From Comamonadaceae bacterium (lineage in GTDB: Bacteria > Pseudomonadota > Gammaproteobacteria > Burkholderiales > Burkholderiaceae_C): a stretch of 27,462 nt of DNA. Positions 1-6,435 of the stretch are shown here, one piece after another. Location: positions 1 to 27,462 of the forward strand of contig CANGZO010000006.1 of assembly GCA_947458305.1 (NCBI GenBank). The letters are read 5' to 3'. Both the position numbers and the translations under genes were made by a program. Every line of letters starts with the position of its first letter. The stretch's first letter is position 1. Under the pieces are notes generated by a model. The model saw only the letters and a list, made by a program, of their open reading frames with translations. It did no database searches and was not told the origin of the DNA.

Positions 1-1520
1 GCCGCTTTAAAAATACCTTTCCACTGGCTTTGCATTTCGCCAAAGGCTTTTTCGCTCAAGTGACCTGCGTTGCGCCACCGGTCGGCAAACTGGTGCAGCG
101 CTCGCAACTGGGCGCGCCAATCGTCACTTTCGACATGGGCAGCGGTCCATGCCTTGACTTCGTCCATCAGAGCAACGCGCTGAGCTCGCTGATCGGCCGA
201 GTCCTTTTTCATCTGCTCAAGCCAAGCCAGCACGGCTTTATATGCCTCGTTGCATGCTGCATCGAAACGCTTCCAAAGAGCATGGTTGGGCAAGCCACCT
301 TGGTCGATCTGCTTCCAACCGTCACGCAATTGACGCAACTTGTCTTGCATCTTGCGTCCACCCACGGTGGGTACTTTGTGATCGTCCAGCAAAGCTTCGG
401 CTTGGGTCACCAAGTCAAGACGAACTTGATCGGCCAACCAGCGCTGCCAGCCCTCAGCATCACCTGCGGCCTTCAGGGCCAGGTGCAGGCGCTCATCCAA
501 ACTGGTGTCCAGATTTTTGCCATGCGTTTTGAGTGCGTTGCGCAAAGCGATGCAAGCCTCGGGCAGCGCAGCGCCTTGGTTTTCGGTGATTTGTTTTTCA
601 AGGCTTACCAGCTCGTGGGTCACTGTTTGGAGCGCCAGCTCCCGCATGGCTTGGCGTTGGGCTGGGTCAATCTTGGGTTTGACTGTTTTTTCCGCTTTAT
701 CCGACTTTTCGGCTCCGGGCTGGACCGGGTTGGAGGTGGTCACCGCAGGGGCATGGACCGCTTCACCACGCTGACGGCGAATCTCGTCGGCCCAAACAGG
801 TACGGGTGGTAAGGCTGAGCTGGCGTCGGACAAGGCCAGATTCGCCAGTGCGAGCGCAGCAGAAAAACCATCCCAAACCGCTTGCATCTGCTTACCAGCG
901 GCATCCAATTGGTTGGGGTATTTGAGGTCAACGCTCGGCCAAACGGCACTGACAGTCAACGATTGGGCCTGAGTTTGCCACTGTGCCACATCATTTAGCA
1001 ATCCGGCATGCCCATGTTCGGCTTCGGCTATTGGCTTGGTCGACAAGACCTCGATGCGCTGCGCCAACAAGACTGCCGATTCGCGTTGCACCATGACTTG
1101 ATGTTGCAGGTCTTCAACACCTTTAACCACCTCAACCAACTTGACTTTGAGGCTGGCTAAGGGCTCGCGCGACAAGGGCGCCCCTGCTTTGGCAGCGTCG
1201 CGCTGCCAAGCCAATGCATCGGCCATATTGAGTCGAGGTGCCGACAAAATCAGCTCCGCTTTTTGGGCCCAATCACTGGCCAGTGCTTCCTGTCCGTGGC
1301 TGCGCTTGATCTCGTCAATTTTTTCCTTGAGCTGTTTGGCCACCCCTTTGTCTTTGGACGACAACTCACGGTAAACCTCATGTAACAAGGCTTCGTTAGG
1401 CCCAGTCTGGAGCCACTCGCGCAAACGAGCACTTCGATCGCCCGAGGTGGTGGCTTGAAAGATCCCGGCAGTCAACGGGTCGAGGTTGGCGAGATCGAGG
1501 GGCTTGGAGGGATTGGTCAC
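1..1520 (-). CDS. DUF349 domain-containing protein (C-terminus beyond left edge)
   Basis: An open frame of about 506 residues runs leftwards from a GTG at 1520 and off the window edge without a stop, so the C-terminus is missing. The N-terminus reads TNPSKPLDLANLDPLTAGIF. The first 300 residues are mostly helical and charged, with a Pro/Lys-rich linker near residues 270-300. From about residue 370 there are repeating units of roughly 70 residues with the spacing W...L..W....G (for example LRQLRDGWKQIDQGG and LHQFADRWRNAGHLS), which is the DUF349 pattern. The family's biochemical function is not established, so none is claimed. The start is uncertain: the frame is open further upstream to a TAG near 1590, with other GTG/TTG codons, and no good ribosome binding site precedes the GTG at 1520. 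That start was chosen because the sequence then begins like other family members. Family assignment is from remembered repeat shape. Confidence 0.8.
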   Translation of the reverse strand, partial: MTNPSKPLDLANLDPLTAGIFQATTSGDRSARLREWLQTGPNEALLHEVYRELSSKDKGVAKQLKEKIDEIKRSHGQEALASDWAQKAELILSAPRLNMADALAWQRDAAKAGAPLSREPLASLKVKLVEVVKGVEDLQHQVMVQRESAVLLAQRIEVLSTKPIAEAEHGHAGLLNDVAQWQTQAQSLTVSAVWPSVDLKYPNQLDAAGKQMQAVWDGFSAALALANLALSDASSALPPVPVWADEIRRQRGEAVHAPAVTTSNPVQPGAEKSDKAEKTVKPKIDPAQRQAMRELALQTVTHELVSLEKQITENQGAALPEACIALRNALKTHGKNLDTSLDERLHLALKAAGDAEGWQRWLADQVRLDLVTQAEALLDDHKVPTVGGRKMQDKLRQLRDGWKQIDQGGLPNHALWKRFDAACNEAYKAVLAWLEQMKKDSADQRAQRVALMDEVKAWTAAHVESDDWRAQLRALHQFADRWRNAGHLSEKAFGEMQSQWKGIFKA

Positions 1521-1869
1521 GGTAAAGGCTTTAAAACACAAGGCATGCCGGGCTGGCAACACGCTCGACCAAATCTTGCGCACGCGCTAAGAGATCTGGA
1601 CAGACATAAAACGCATATTTTCGCCGGTATTTCATGCCCGGCGTGTGTTGAACCACTTTCCTTTGCAATCTCTGTTGATTATTGACCCGCCGCATACCCT
1701 TTATTCCAAAAAATACATTTAATTTCACATTGATATTCCAATTTAAAAGTTTATTTACCCTAGAATCGCGCATCCCAGAAATCTAGGGATAACCCGCAAT
1801 GGTCGCCAATACGGCGGCTTGAGCCCAAGTGATCAGCACTTGTGGCCACCGACCCATCCACCCACTTGA
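1521..1869. other. AT-rich divergent intergenic region with an inverted repeat
   Basis: This stretch of about 350 bases separates the minus-strand DUF349 gene from the plus-strand transglycosylase. Positions 1690-1770 are much richer in A+T than the flanks and are the likely promoter zone for both directions. TAGAAT at 1761-1766 could be a plus-strand -10 box, but no convincing -35 is seen. An inverted repeat has arms TTACCCTAGA (1755-1764) and TCTAGGGATAA (1782-1792), matching except for one extra base, with a 17-base spacer; this is operator-like. The only coding candidate inside is the 54-codon frame listed separately. The 80 bases before the transglycosylase start show nothing recognisable. 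Confidence 0.5.
1531..1695 (-). CDS. possible 54-residue small protein upstream of the DUF349 gene
   Basis: An ATG at 1695 opens a 54-codon frame ending in TAA at 1531-1533, 10 bases before the DUF349 start. GGAATAAAGGGT lies directly before the ATG and could serve as a ribosome binding site. The peptide is basic (MRRVNNQQRLQRKVV at the N-terminus) with two Cys in the C-terminal half and a helical-looking segment, LLARAQDLVERV. I do not recognise it. The frame stays open upstream to an ATG at 1773, but that extension is AT-rich and looks like promoter DNA. It could be a real small gene coupled to the DUF349 gene or a chance frame; codon use in the last 34 codons looks coding, and that is the main argument for it. 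Confidence 0.28.
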   Translation of the reverse strand: MRRVNNQQRLQRKVVQHTPGMKYRRKYAFYVCPDLLARAQDLVERVASPACLVF

Positions 1870-2694
1870 ATGAACGCCCCTGAGTGCGTGGTGAGTTCTT
1901 GGCATAAGAGTAACAACGTGATCTACCCACTGAAAAAGAATCCTCAAGAAAGTCACCTCCACAAAGGTCTTTTGAGTTTGACCCGCCACGGCTTCGCCCT
2001 GCTCGGCTTGGCGGGCTTGGCACTTGTTTTTGTTTTTTTGAGCCAGCCCGATTGGCGATACAGCGCCAGCCACAGACTGATCAACTGGCTTGACGCTAGG
2101 CAGGACGCAGCAATGGAACACCCCAGCGCCGCACACGCCGATCTCGTCCCAGTGTCTTTGGATACTGCAAATACCGTGGCTTTGACGGAAGAGCAACAAG
2201 CTATCACCCTTTGGTTGAGCCGCAGGTACAAGCTCTCACCAGAACCCTTGGGTGGCCTGGTCTCTGAGGCATGGGCGCTGGGAGATCGCATTCAGATTTC
2301 ACCCACTTTGCTGTTGGCAGTGATGGCGATTGAATCTCGATTCAACCCCTTTGCCTCTGGCCCCCAAGGCGGCATGGGCCTGATGCAAATCGAACCACTG
2401 GCTCAGCAAAGCGCTTTGTTACCTTTTGGAGGCCACCTGGCAGCGTTTGACCCCTTGACCAACTTACGCGTTGGCGCTCGTCACCTTCAAACGCTCATTG
2501 AGAAAAGCACCTCGGTCGAATCGGCTTTGCATCTGTATGCCACAAGCTCTGGTCAGCCCAACGGAGCCGAATACGCCACCCGGGTATTGGCCAAGCAACA
2601 GCAGCTGGAAACCATGTCACGCACATCCAAAAGCATGGAAGTGGCACAAAACAGCCGTCTCCAGACCCCAACTGGAAGCAATTTCAGGCACTGA
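1870..2694 (+). CDS. membrane-anchored lytic transglycosylase (SLT domain)
   Basis: The 274-residue product should cleave the MurNAc-GlcNAc bond of peptidoglycan, giving 1,6-anhydro ends, in the periplasm. A basic N-terminus is followed by one hydrophobic segment (residues 41-58), which would act as an uncleaved inner-membrane anchor. The catalytic domain lies at about 128-245. The motif AIESRFNP puts the catalytic Glu at E155, and GGMGLMQIEP (168-177) is the conserved G-L-M-Q motif next to it. DPLTNLRVGARHL (194-206) and the AEYATRVL segment (233-240) fit the rest of the SLT fold. The last 30 residues look disordered. An in-frame TGA lies immediately before the ATG at 1870, so the start cannot be further upstream; a GTG at 1918 is an alternative. 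No strong ribosome binding site is visible. It stands alone, with its stop 16 bases before the glyA riboswitch. Confidence 0.85.
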   Translation: MNAPECVVSSWHKSNNVIYPLKKNPQESHLHKGLLSLTRHGFALLGLAGLALVFVFLSQPDWRYSASHRLINWLDARQDAAMEHPSAAHADLVPVSLDTANTVALTEEQQAITLWLSRRYKLSPEPLGGLVSEAWALGDRIQISPTLLLAVMAIESRFNPFASGPQGGMGLMQIEPLAQQSALLPFGGHLAAFDPLTNLRVGARHLQTLIEKSTSVESALHLYATSSGQPNGAEYATRVLAKQQQLETMSRTSKSMEVAQNSRLQTPTGSNFRH

Positions 2695-2710
2695 CTGGGC
2701 TACACTCCTC

Positions 2711-2873
2711 GGGTGCGCGACTGGCGATAGGAGCCTGTTTTGAACCCAAAACAGACCACTCTGACGTGGAACGTGGCGGCCAATTTGGACCGCCCCAGAA
2801 CCACTGGGAAGCGCACAGCCTGCCTGGATTGCATCTTGCCCGGCACGGTTTCAAGCCGTTCGCCTGGGCAGCC
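2711..2873 (+). promoter_or_regulatory. ZTP/ZMP riboswitch (pfl motif) controlling glyA
   Basis: The glyA leader matches the conserved core of the pfl/ZTP aptamer. GTGCGC (2713-2718) pairs perfectly with GCGCAC (2811-2816) to form P1. It is followed by GACTGGCG (2719-2726), the conserved GGAACGTGG (2768-2776), CCACTGGGAAGCG (2801-2813) and, at the 3' end, CGCCTGGGCA (2861-2870), the most diagnostic segment. GGCG (2723-2726) can pair with CGCC (2861-2864), the known pseudoknot. A small hairpin, ACGG/CCGT (2845-2848 with 2856-2859), precedes the final segment. The family binds ZMP/ZTP and turns on one-carbon and purine genes, glyA being a known target. Between GGCG and GGAACG there is a 41-base insertion holding a perfect 7-bp hairpin (2735-2754). 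TACACT at 2701-2706 could be a -10 box giving a transcript that starts at P1, but its -35 is poor. Boundaries are approximate. Confidence 0.9.
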
Positions 2874-2883
2874 CTTGTCGGTC

Positions 2884-2908
2884 ACCTTCACAGGTCACCT
2901 GTCAAGGT
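2884..2908 (+). promoter_or_regulatory. near-perfect inverted repeat, candidate riboswitch expression platform
   Basis: Arms ACCTTCACAGGT (2884-2895) and ACCTGTCAAGGT (2897-2908) match at 11 of 12 positions around one central base. The element begins 14 bases after the riboswitch core and ends 21 bases before the glyA ATG. There is no U-run after it, so it is not a normal intrinsic terminator. CCTTC in the left arm (2885-2889) is also complementary to GAAGG of the glyA ribosome binding site (2919-2923), so alternative pairing could mask or free that site. The switch mechanism is inference. A protein operator is an alternative reading. Confidence 0.45.
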
Positions 2909-2929
2909 TCCATCACCCGAAGGACTGCC

Positions 2930-4174
2930 ATGTACAACCGCAACACACTCATTGAACAAACCGATCCCGAGCTTTACGCCGCCATCCAAGCTGAGAACGC
3001 CCGCCAAGAGCACCACATCGAGCTGATCGCCAGCGAAAACTATGCCTCGCCCGCTGTCATGGCTGCTCAGGGCAGCCAGCTCACCAACAAATATGCCGAA
3101 GGCTACCCCGGCAAGCGCTACTACGGTGGCTGCGAATTCGTCGACGTGGCCGAGCAACTGGCCATTGACCGCATCAAACAAATCTTTGGTGCCGAAGCCG
3201 CCAACGTGCAGCCGCATTGCGGCGCCTCGGCCAATGAGGCCGTGTTCCTGGCTTTCTTGAAACCCGGTGACACCATCATGGGCATGAGCCTGGCCGAAGG
3301 CGGTCACCTGACCCACGGCATGCCGCTGAACATGTCGGGCAAGTGGTTCAACGTGGTCTCCTATGGTTTGGACGCCAACGAAGCCATCGACTACGAGACC
3401 ATGGAAGCCAAGGCCCGCGAGACCAAGCCCAAGCTGATCATTGCTGGTGCCTCGGCTTATTCGCTGCACATCGACTGGGCGCGCTTTGCCAAAGTGGCCA
3501 AGGAAGTCGGCGCCATCTTTTTGGTGGACATGGCCCACTACGCAGGCTTGATCGCCGCTGGCGTTTACCCCAACCCCGTACCGCACGCCGATGTGGTCAC
3601 TTCGACCACCCACAAGAGCCTGCGCGGCCCACGCGGCGGCATCATCTTGATGAAGGCCGAGCACGAAAAAGCCATCAACAGCGCCATCTTCCCCGGCCTG
3701 CAAGGCGGCCCGCTGATGCACGTGATCGCGGCCAAGGCGGTGGCCTTCAAAGAAGCGCTGGCGCCCGAGTTCAAGGCTTACCAAGCCCAGGTGATTAAAA
3801 ATGCACAAATCATTGCCGAGACTTTGACCCAGCGCGGCCTGCGCATCGTGAGCGGAGGCACCCAAAGCCACGTCATGTTGGTCGATCTGCGCTCCAAAGG
3901 CATCACCGGCAAAGTGGCCGAAGCGGCTTTGGGCAACGCCCACATGACGATCAACAAAAACGCCATCCCGAATGACCCCGAAAAGCCGTTTGTGACCAGC
4001 GGCGTGCGCATCGGCACCCCGGCCATGACCACCCGTGGTTTCAAGGACGAAGAAGCCCGCGCCACTGCCCACCTGATTGCCGACGTGCTCGACAACCCGC
4101 TGGACGAAGCCAATCTGGCCGCCGTGCGCGCCAAGGTGCACGCCCTGACCAGCCGCTTCCCGGTTTACGGTTGA
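2930..4174 (+). CDS. glyA: serine hydroxymethyltransferase
   Basis: This cytosolic PLP enzyme converts serine and tetrahydrofolate to glycine and 5,10-methylene-tetrahydrofolate, the main source of one-carbon units. The 414-residue length is normal for the family. The motif VVTSTTHKSLRGPRGG (222-237) contains the PLP-binding lysine K229. ELIASENYAS (31-40), YAEGYPGKRYYGG (55-67), QPHCGASAN (94-102) and FLVDMAHYAGL (197-207) are the expected active-site segments, and the VTSGVRIGTPAMTTRGF segment is intact near the C-terminus. A good ribosome binding site, GAAGGA (2919-2924), sits 5 bases before the ATG. The leader carries a ZTP/ZMP riboswitch, so expression should rise when 10-formyl-tetrahydrofolate is short. 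nrdR begins 12 bases downstream and is probably co-transcribed. Confidence 0.98.
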   Translation: MYNRNTLIEQTDPELYAAIQAENARQEHHIELIASENYASPAVMAAQGSQLTNKYAEGYPGKRYYGGCEFVDVAEQLAIDRIKQIFGAEAANVQPHCGASANEAVFLAFLKPGDTIMGMSLAEGGHLTHGMPLNMSGKWFNVVSYGLDANEAIDYETMEAKARETKPKLIIAGASAYSLHIDWARFAKVAKEVGAIFLVDMAHYAGLIAAGVYPNPVPHADVVTSTTHKSLRGPRGGIILMKAEHEKAINSAIFPGLQGGPLMHVIAAKAVAFKEALAPEFKAYQAQVIKNAQIIAETLTQRGLRIVSGGTQSHVMLVDLRSKGITGKVAEAALGNAHMTINKNAIPNDPEKPFVTSGVRIGTPAMTTRGFKDEEARATAHLIADVLDNPLDEANLAAVRAKVHALTSRFPVYG

Positions 4175-4186
4175 TAGGCCCGAACG

Positions 4187-4636
4187 ATGAAATGCCCGTT
4201 TTGCGGTCACCTCGAAACCCAAGTCGTTGAGACACGCTTGGCTGAGGACGGGGATTTCATCCGGCGCAGGCGCCAGTGTGGCGCCTGCGAAAAGCGCTTC
4301 ACCACCTACGAAAAGCCGGAAGTCAGCTTTCCGGCCATCGTCAAAAAGGACGGTCGACGCATCGACTACCAACGCGACAAGTTATTGGCCAGCTTGCGCT
4401 TGGCCTTGCGCAAACGGCCAGTGAGCATCGAACAGGTGGACGGGGCGATTGAGCGCATCGAAGAAAAGCTCCTGAACCTGGGCATCCGCGAGGTGGCCTC
4501 GCACCGCATTGGCGAGTTGGTCATGCGCGAACTGAAAAAACTCGACAAAGTGGCCTATGTGCGCTTTGCCAGCGTGTACCGTAACTTTGAAGACATCGAC
4601 GCGTTCAAGACGCTGGTCGATGAGGTGCAACGCTGA
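4187..4636 (+). CDS. nrdR: transcriptional repressor NrdR
   Basis: NrdR represses ribonucleotide reductase operons by binding NrdR boxes when its ATP-cone carries dATP/ATP. The 149-residue protein begins with the family signature MKCPFCGH. The zinc ribbon uses C3, C6, C31 and C34, followed by RRRRQC, KRFTTYE and the ATP-cone domain (about residues 49-139, opening with VKKDGRRIDYQRDKL). FASVYRNFEDIDAF near the end is also typical. It lies 12 bases after glyA with only a weak ribosome binding site, which suggests co-transcription and possibly coupling. The glyA-nrdR order is common in proteobacteria. It converges with the FimT-like gene, 14 bases between stops, with no obvious terminator. No ribonucleotide reductase gene is in the window. 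Confidence 0.97.
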   Translation: MKCPFCGHLETQVVETRLAEDGDFIRRRRQCGACEKRFTTYEKPEVSFPAIVKKDGRRIDYQRDKLLASLRLALRKRPVSIEQVDGAIERIEEKLLNLGIREVASHRIGELVMRELKKLDKVAYVRFASVYRNFEDIDAFKTLVDEVQR

Positions 4637-4650
4637 AGGTCACTCGGGGC

Positions 4651-5226
4651 TCAAGCACAGAGCTGCACGTTGTAGGCCTCGATCCTTGGCCTGCCCAGCG
4701 CGTTGACCACCACTTGCCAGCCCGCGCTTGAATCCGCTCTGCAAAAACGCCAAGTCCCGGCCATGAACGCACCGCTGGCACTGGCACTGCGACCTTCCGC
4801 GTTGTAAGAAAAATAGGTTTTCACCGTGTTGCTCACTCCCACTTGGATGGCAAGAGGCACAGCAGGTCTGGCCTCAATCAGCACTTCACCCACATCCCTC
4901 TTGCCGTTGTGATTGGTATCGGCAAACACCAACCAGCCCTGGTGCCAGCGACCCAGGGTGTCGCATTGGGCTTCTAAGCCCTGAGCGCAAACGCTCACCC
5001 CTTGCTGTCTTCGCAAAGCCTCCGAACGGGCCAAAACCAAGCTGCTCAAAAAAGCTTCGCCTTGGCCTTGCAACTGCTGACGTGCCTGCAGCCCCGACAT
5101 GGTTGGGGCTGCCAAGCCCACCAAAATGCCCAACAAAGCCATCGCCACCAAGGCCTCTAGCAAGGTAAAGCCGTGCTGCTGGGCTTTGCCTTGGGGCAGG
5201 GCCAGGTCAAGCATTGGCAGGGGCAT
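4651..5226 (-). CDS. type IV pilus minor pilin, GspH/FimT family
   Basis: This pseudopilin would be processed by prepilin peptidase and inserted in the inner membrane as an initiation or low-abundance subunit of a type IV pilus. With the ATG at 5226 the protein has 191 residues. The leader ends KAQQHG and cleavage gives G19/F20, followed by TLLEALVAMALLGILVGLAA with the conserved Glu at mature +5 (E24). The globular domain holds the GspH-type segment LVFADTNHNGKRDVGE, in which D103-E114 fits an EF-hand-like calcium loop. A Cys pair (C80, C88) and two C-terminal Cys may form disulfides. The frame is open to an ATG at 5304, but that would add 26 residues unlike a prepilin leader, and a probable promoter (5261-5290) lies inside that stretch; an ATG at 5214 is also possible. 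It is divergent from the other pilin genes. Confidence 0.88.
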   Translation of the reverse strand: MPLPMLDLALPQGKAQQHGFTLLEALVAMALLGILVGLAAPTMSGLQARQQLQGQGEAFLSSLVLARSEALRRQQGVSVCAQGLEAQCDTLGRWHQGWLVFADTNHNGKRDVGEVLIEARPAVPLAIQVGVSNTVKTYFSYNAEGRSASASGAFMAGTWRFCRADSSAGWQVVVNALGRPRIEAYNVQLCA

Positions 5227-5260
5227 GTTCAGGCAGCAGGTTCTGAGGACGTGGCCTGAA

Positions 5261-5290
5261 ACTGTACAAGATGAATACAAAAAGCCACAA
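5261..5290 (-). promoter_or_regulatory. probable sigma-70 promoter for the FimT/GspH-like gene
   Basis: On the minus strand TTGTGG (5290-5285) and TACAGT (5266-5261) are separated by 18 bases. Transcription would start near 5254, giving a leader of about 28 bases before the ATG at 5226. This supports the shorter start of the gene. The call is made by eye and the -35 box is only a partial match. Confidence 0.4.
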
Positions 5291-5318
5291 TTAAATCCAA
5301 ACATGAGGAGGCCACCCC

Positions 5319-5807
5319 ATGCAGCGGTTCAACGCCAAGCCCCAGAAACTGGGCTTTTGCTCTCAAGCACTTCACTTTCAAGCGGCCAAGAGCCGTGGCT
5401 GGACCTTGACCGAAATGCTGGTTTGTCTGGCGCTGCTCGGCATACTGGCCGCGTTGGCCCTGCCCGCTTACCAAGAACAACAGCAGCTGGCTCGCCGCAG
5501 CGACGGTCAAGCGGCCTTGCTGCAGCTGCAAACCGACCAGGCACGTTGGCGCAGCATGCACGACGGCCATGCCCAAACCCTCACGGCCTTGGGTTGGACG
5601 AGTGAGCTCTCCCCTCTGGGGCATTACCGTATCCGCCTGATTGAAAGCACGGCGGACACCTACACCGCCCAGGCCGTTGCCGTGGGTGCCCAAGCCGCAG
5701 ACCACGCCTGCACACCCTTGCAGTTGCGCTGGCAAGGCAGTGCCCATGTGGTGTTGGGTGCAGGTGCATCGCCTGAGAGCGATGTGGCGCGCTGCTGGCG
5801 ACGTTAG
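5319..5807 (+). CDS. PilE-like type IV minor pilin
   Basis: A 162-residue pseudopilin. A long leader of 27 residues ends in AAKSRG, and the mature protein would begin WTLTEMLVCLALLGILAALA, with Glu at +5 (E32) and the usual hydrophobic helix. The family normally has Phe or Met at +1; Trp is unusual. The globular part follows the PilE-like minor pilin layout: QAALLQLQTDQARWR after the helix, then YRIRL, YTAQAVAVGAQAADHAC and a terminal CW, so C131 and C159 probably form the C-terminal disulfide loop. A strong ribosome binding site, GAGGAGG (5305-5311), lies 7 bases before the ATG. It opens a tight plus-strand run with the PilW-, PilX- and PilV-like genes; the PilW-like start is 4 bases after this stop. 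A role as the major pilin is less likely given this context. Confidence 0.85.
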   Translation: MQRFNAKPQKLGFCSQALHFQAAKSRGWTLTEMLVCLALLGILAALALPAYQEQQQLARRSDGQAALLQLQTDQARWRSMHDGHAQTLTALGWTSELSPLGHYRIRLIESTADTYTAQAVAVGAQAADHACTPLQLRWQGSAHVVLGAGASPESDVARCWRR

Positions 5808-5811
5808 CGCC

Positions 5812-6435
5812 ATGGCCAAAACCATTCAAAAAGGGGAAACCTTGATGGGCCTGATGGTGGGCTTGTCGGTAGGCTTGGTTGTGCTGGCCGGTGGCAGCAG
5901 CTTGCTGAGCCAGCATTTGCGGGGGCACCGAATGGCCTGGCAAGACAGCCATCTGAACCATGAATTGCGCGTCGCCGCAGACTGGATGGGCCGCGAACTG
6001 CGCAAGACCCAATACTCGGCCAACGCATGGGCTACCCGCTCCCCCACACTCTGCGATGACACTTTTTGCGATGGCTTTGAAGACTTCAGCATCGAAGGCG
6101 ACTGGATAGATTTCAGCCACGACCGCAACCACAACGGCGAACAAGACAACGACGAATGCATGGGTTTTCGCCTGTCGGGCACCACATTGCACGCCAAAAG
6201 ATCTTGCAGCGCCAGTGGCGATTGGCAGGCCATGACCCACAGCCAAACTGTGCACATCACCGACTTGGCCTGGCAACTGCAATGCGACCAGCACCAAGGC
6301 TGGCTGCGCCGCAGCGTTCAGATGACCCTCAAAGCCCAGTGGCCCAGCGATCCGTCTCGGCACATCACCTTGTCCAAGACGGTGCACTTGCGCAACGACA
6401 TACCGGGCAGCCAACAAGCGCTGTTTTGTCCATGA
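5812..6435 (+). CDS. PilW-like type IV pilus assembly protein
   Basis: 207 residues from the ATG at 5812. The N-terminus MAKTIQKG followed by ETLMGLMVGLSVGLVVLAGG aligns with the PilW prepilin start, which is usually G/F-S-L-V-E-L-M-V-G-L. Here Glu is at mature +1 and Gly at +5, so the conserved Glu5 is absent. The helix continues to SSLLSQHL and the rest fits PilW: DWMGRELRKTQYSANAW, a Cys-containing segment (C81, C86), then SIEGDWIDFSHD. D104-E115 (DRNHNGEQDNDE) resembles an EF-hand loop. More Cys residues follow (C116, then three further on), pointing to a periplasmic or extracellular fold with disulfides. Ribosome binding site is weak; translation is probably coupled to the preceding gene. 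It overlaps the PilX-like start as ATGA. The frame is open upstream inside the previous gene, but the 5812 start gives a proper prepilin leader. Confidence 0.83.
   Translation: MAKTIQKGETLMGLMVGLSVGLVVLAGGSSLLSQHLRGHRMAWQDSHLNHELRVAADWMGRELRKTQYSANAWATRSPTLCDDTFCDGFEDFSIEGDWIDFSHDRNHNGEQDNDECMGFRLSGTTLHAKRSCSASGDWQAMTHSQTVHITDLAWQLQCDQHQGWLRRSVQMTLKAQWPSDPSRHITLSKTVHLRNDIPGSQQALFCP

Noticed and set aside
1783..1800. TAGGGATAAC resembles half of an I-SceI homing endonuclease site
   Set aside because: Only the first 10 bases match; the rest of the 18-base site does not. No intron or endonuclease gene is nearby.
2740..2955. Small plus-strand frames in the glyA leader
   Set aside because: They cover the riboswitch aptamer, whose conserved RNA structure explains the sequence.
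2888..4372. Long open frame on the minus strand (494 codons) opposite glyA
   Set aside because: It is antisense to an unmistakable glyA gene plus the start of nrdR. The protein is low-complexity (Gly/His/Val/Asp-rich) and is explained by GC-biased third codon positions.
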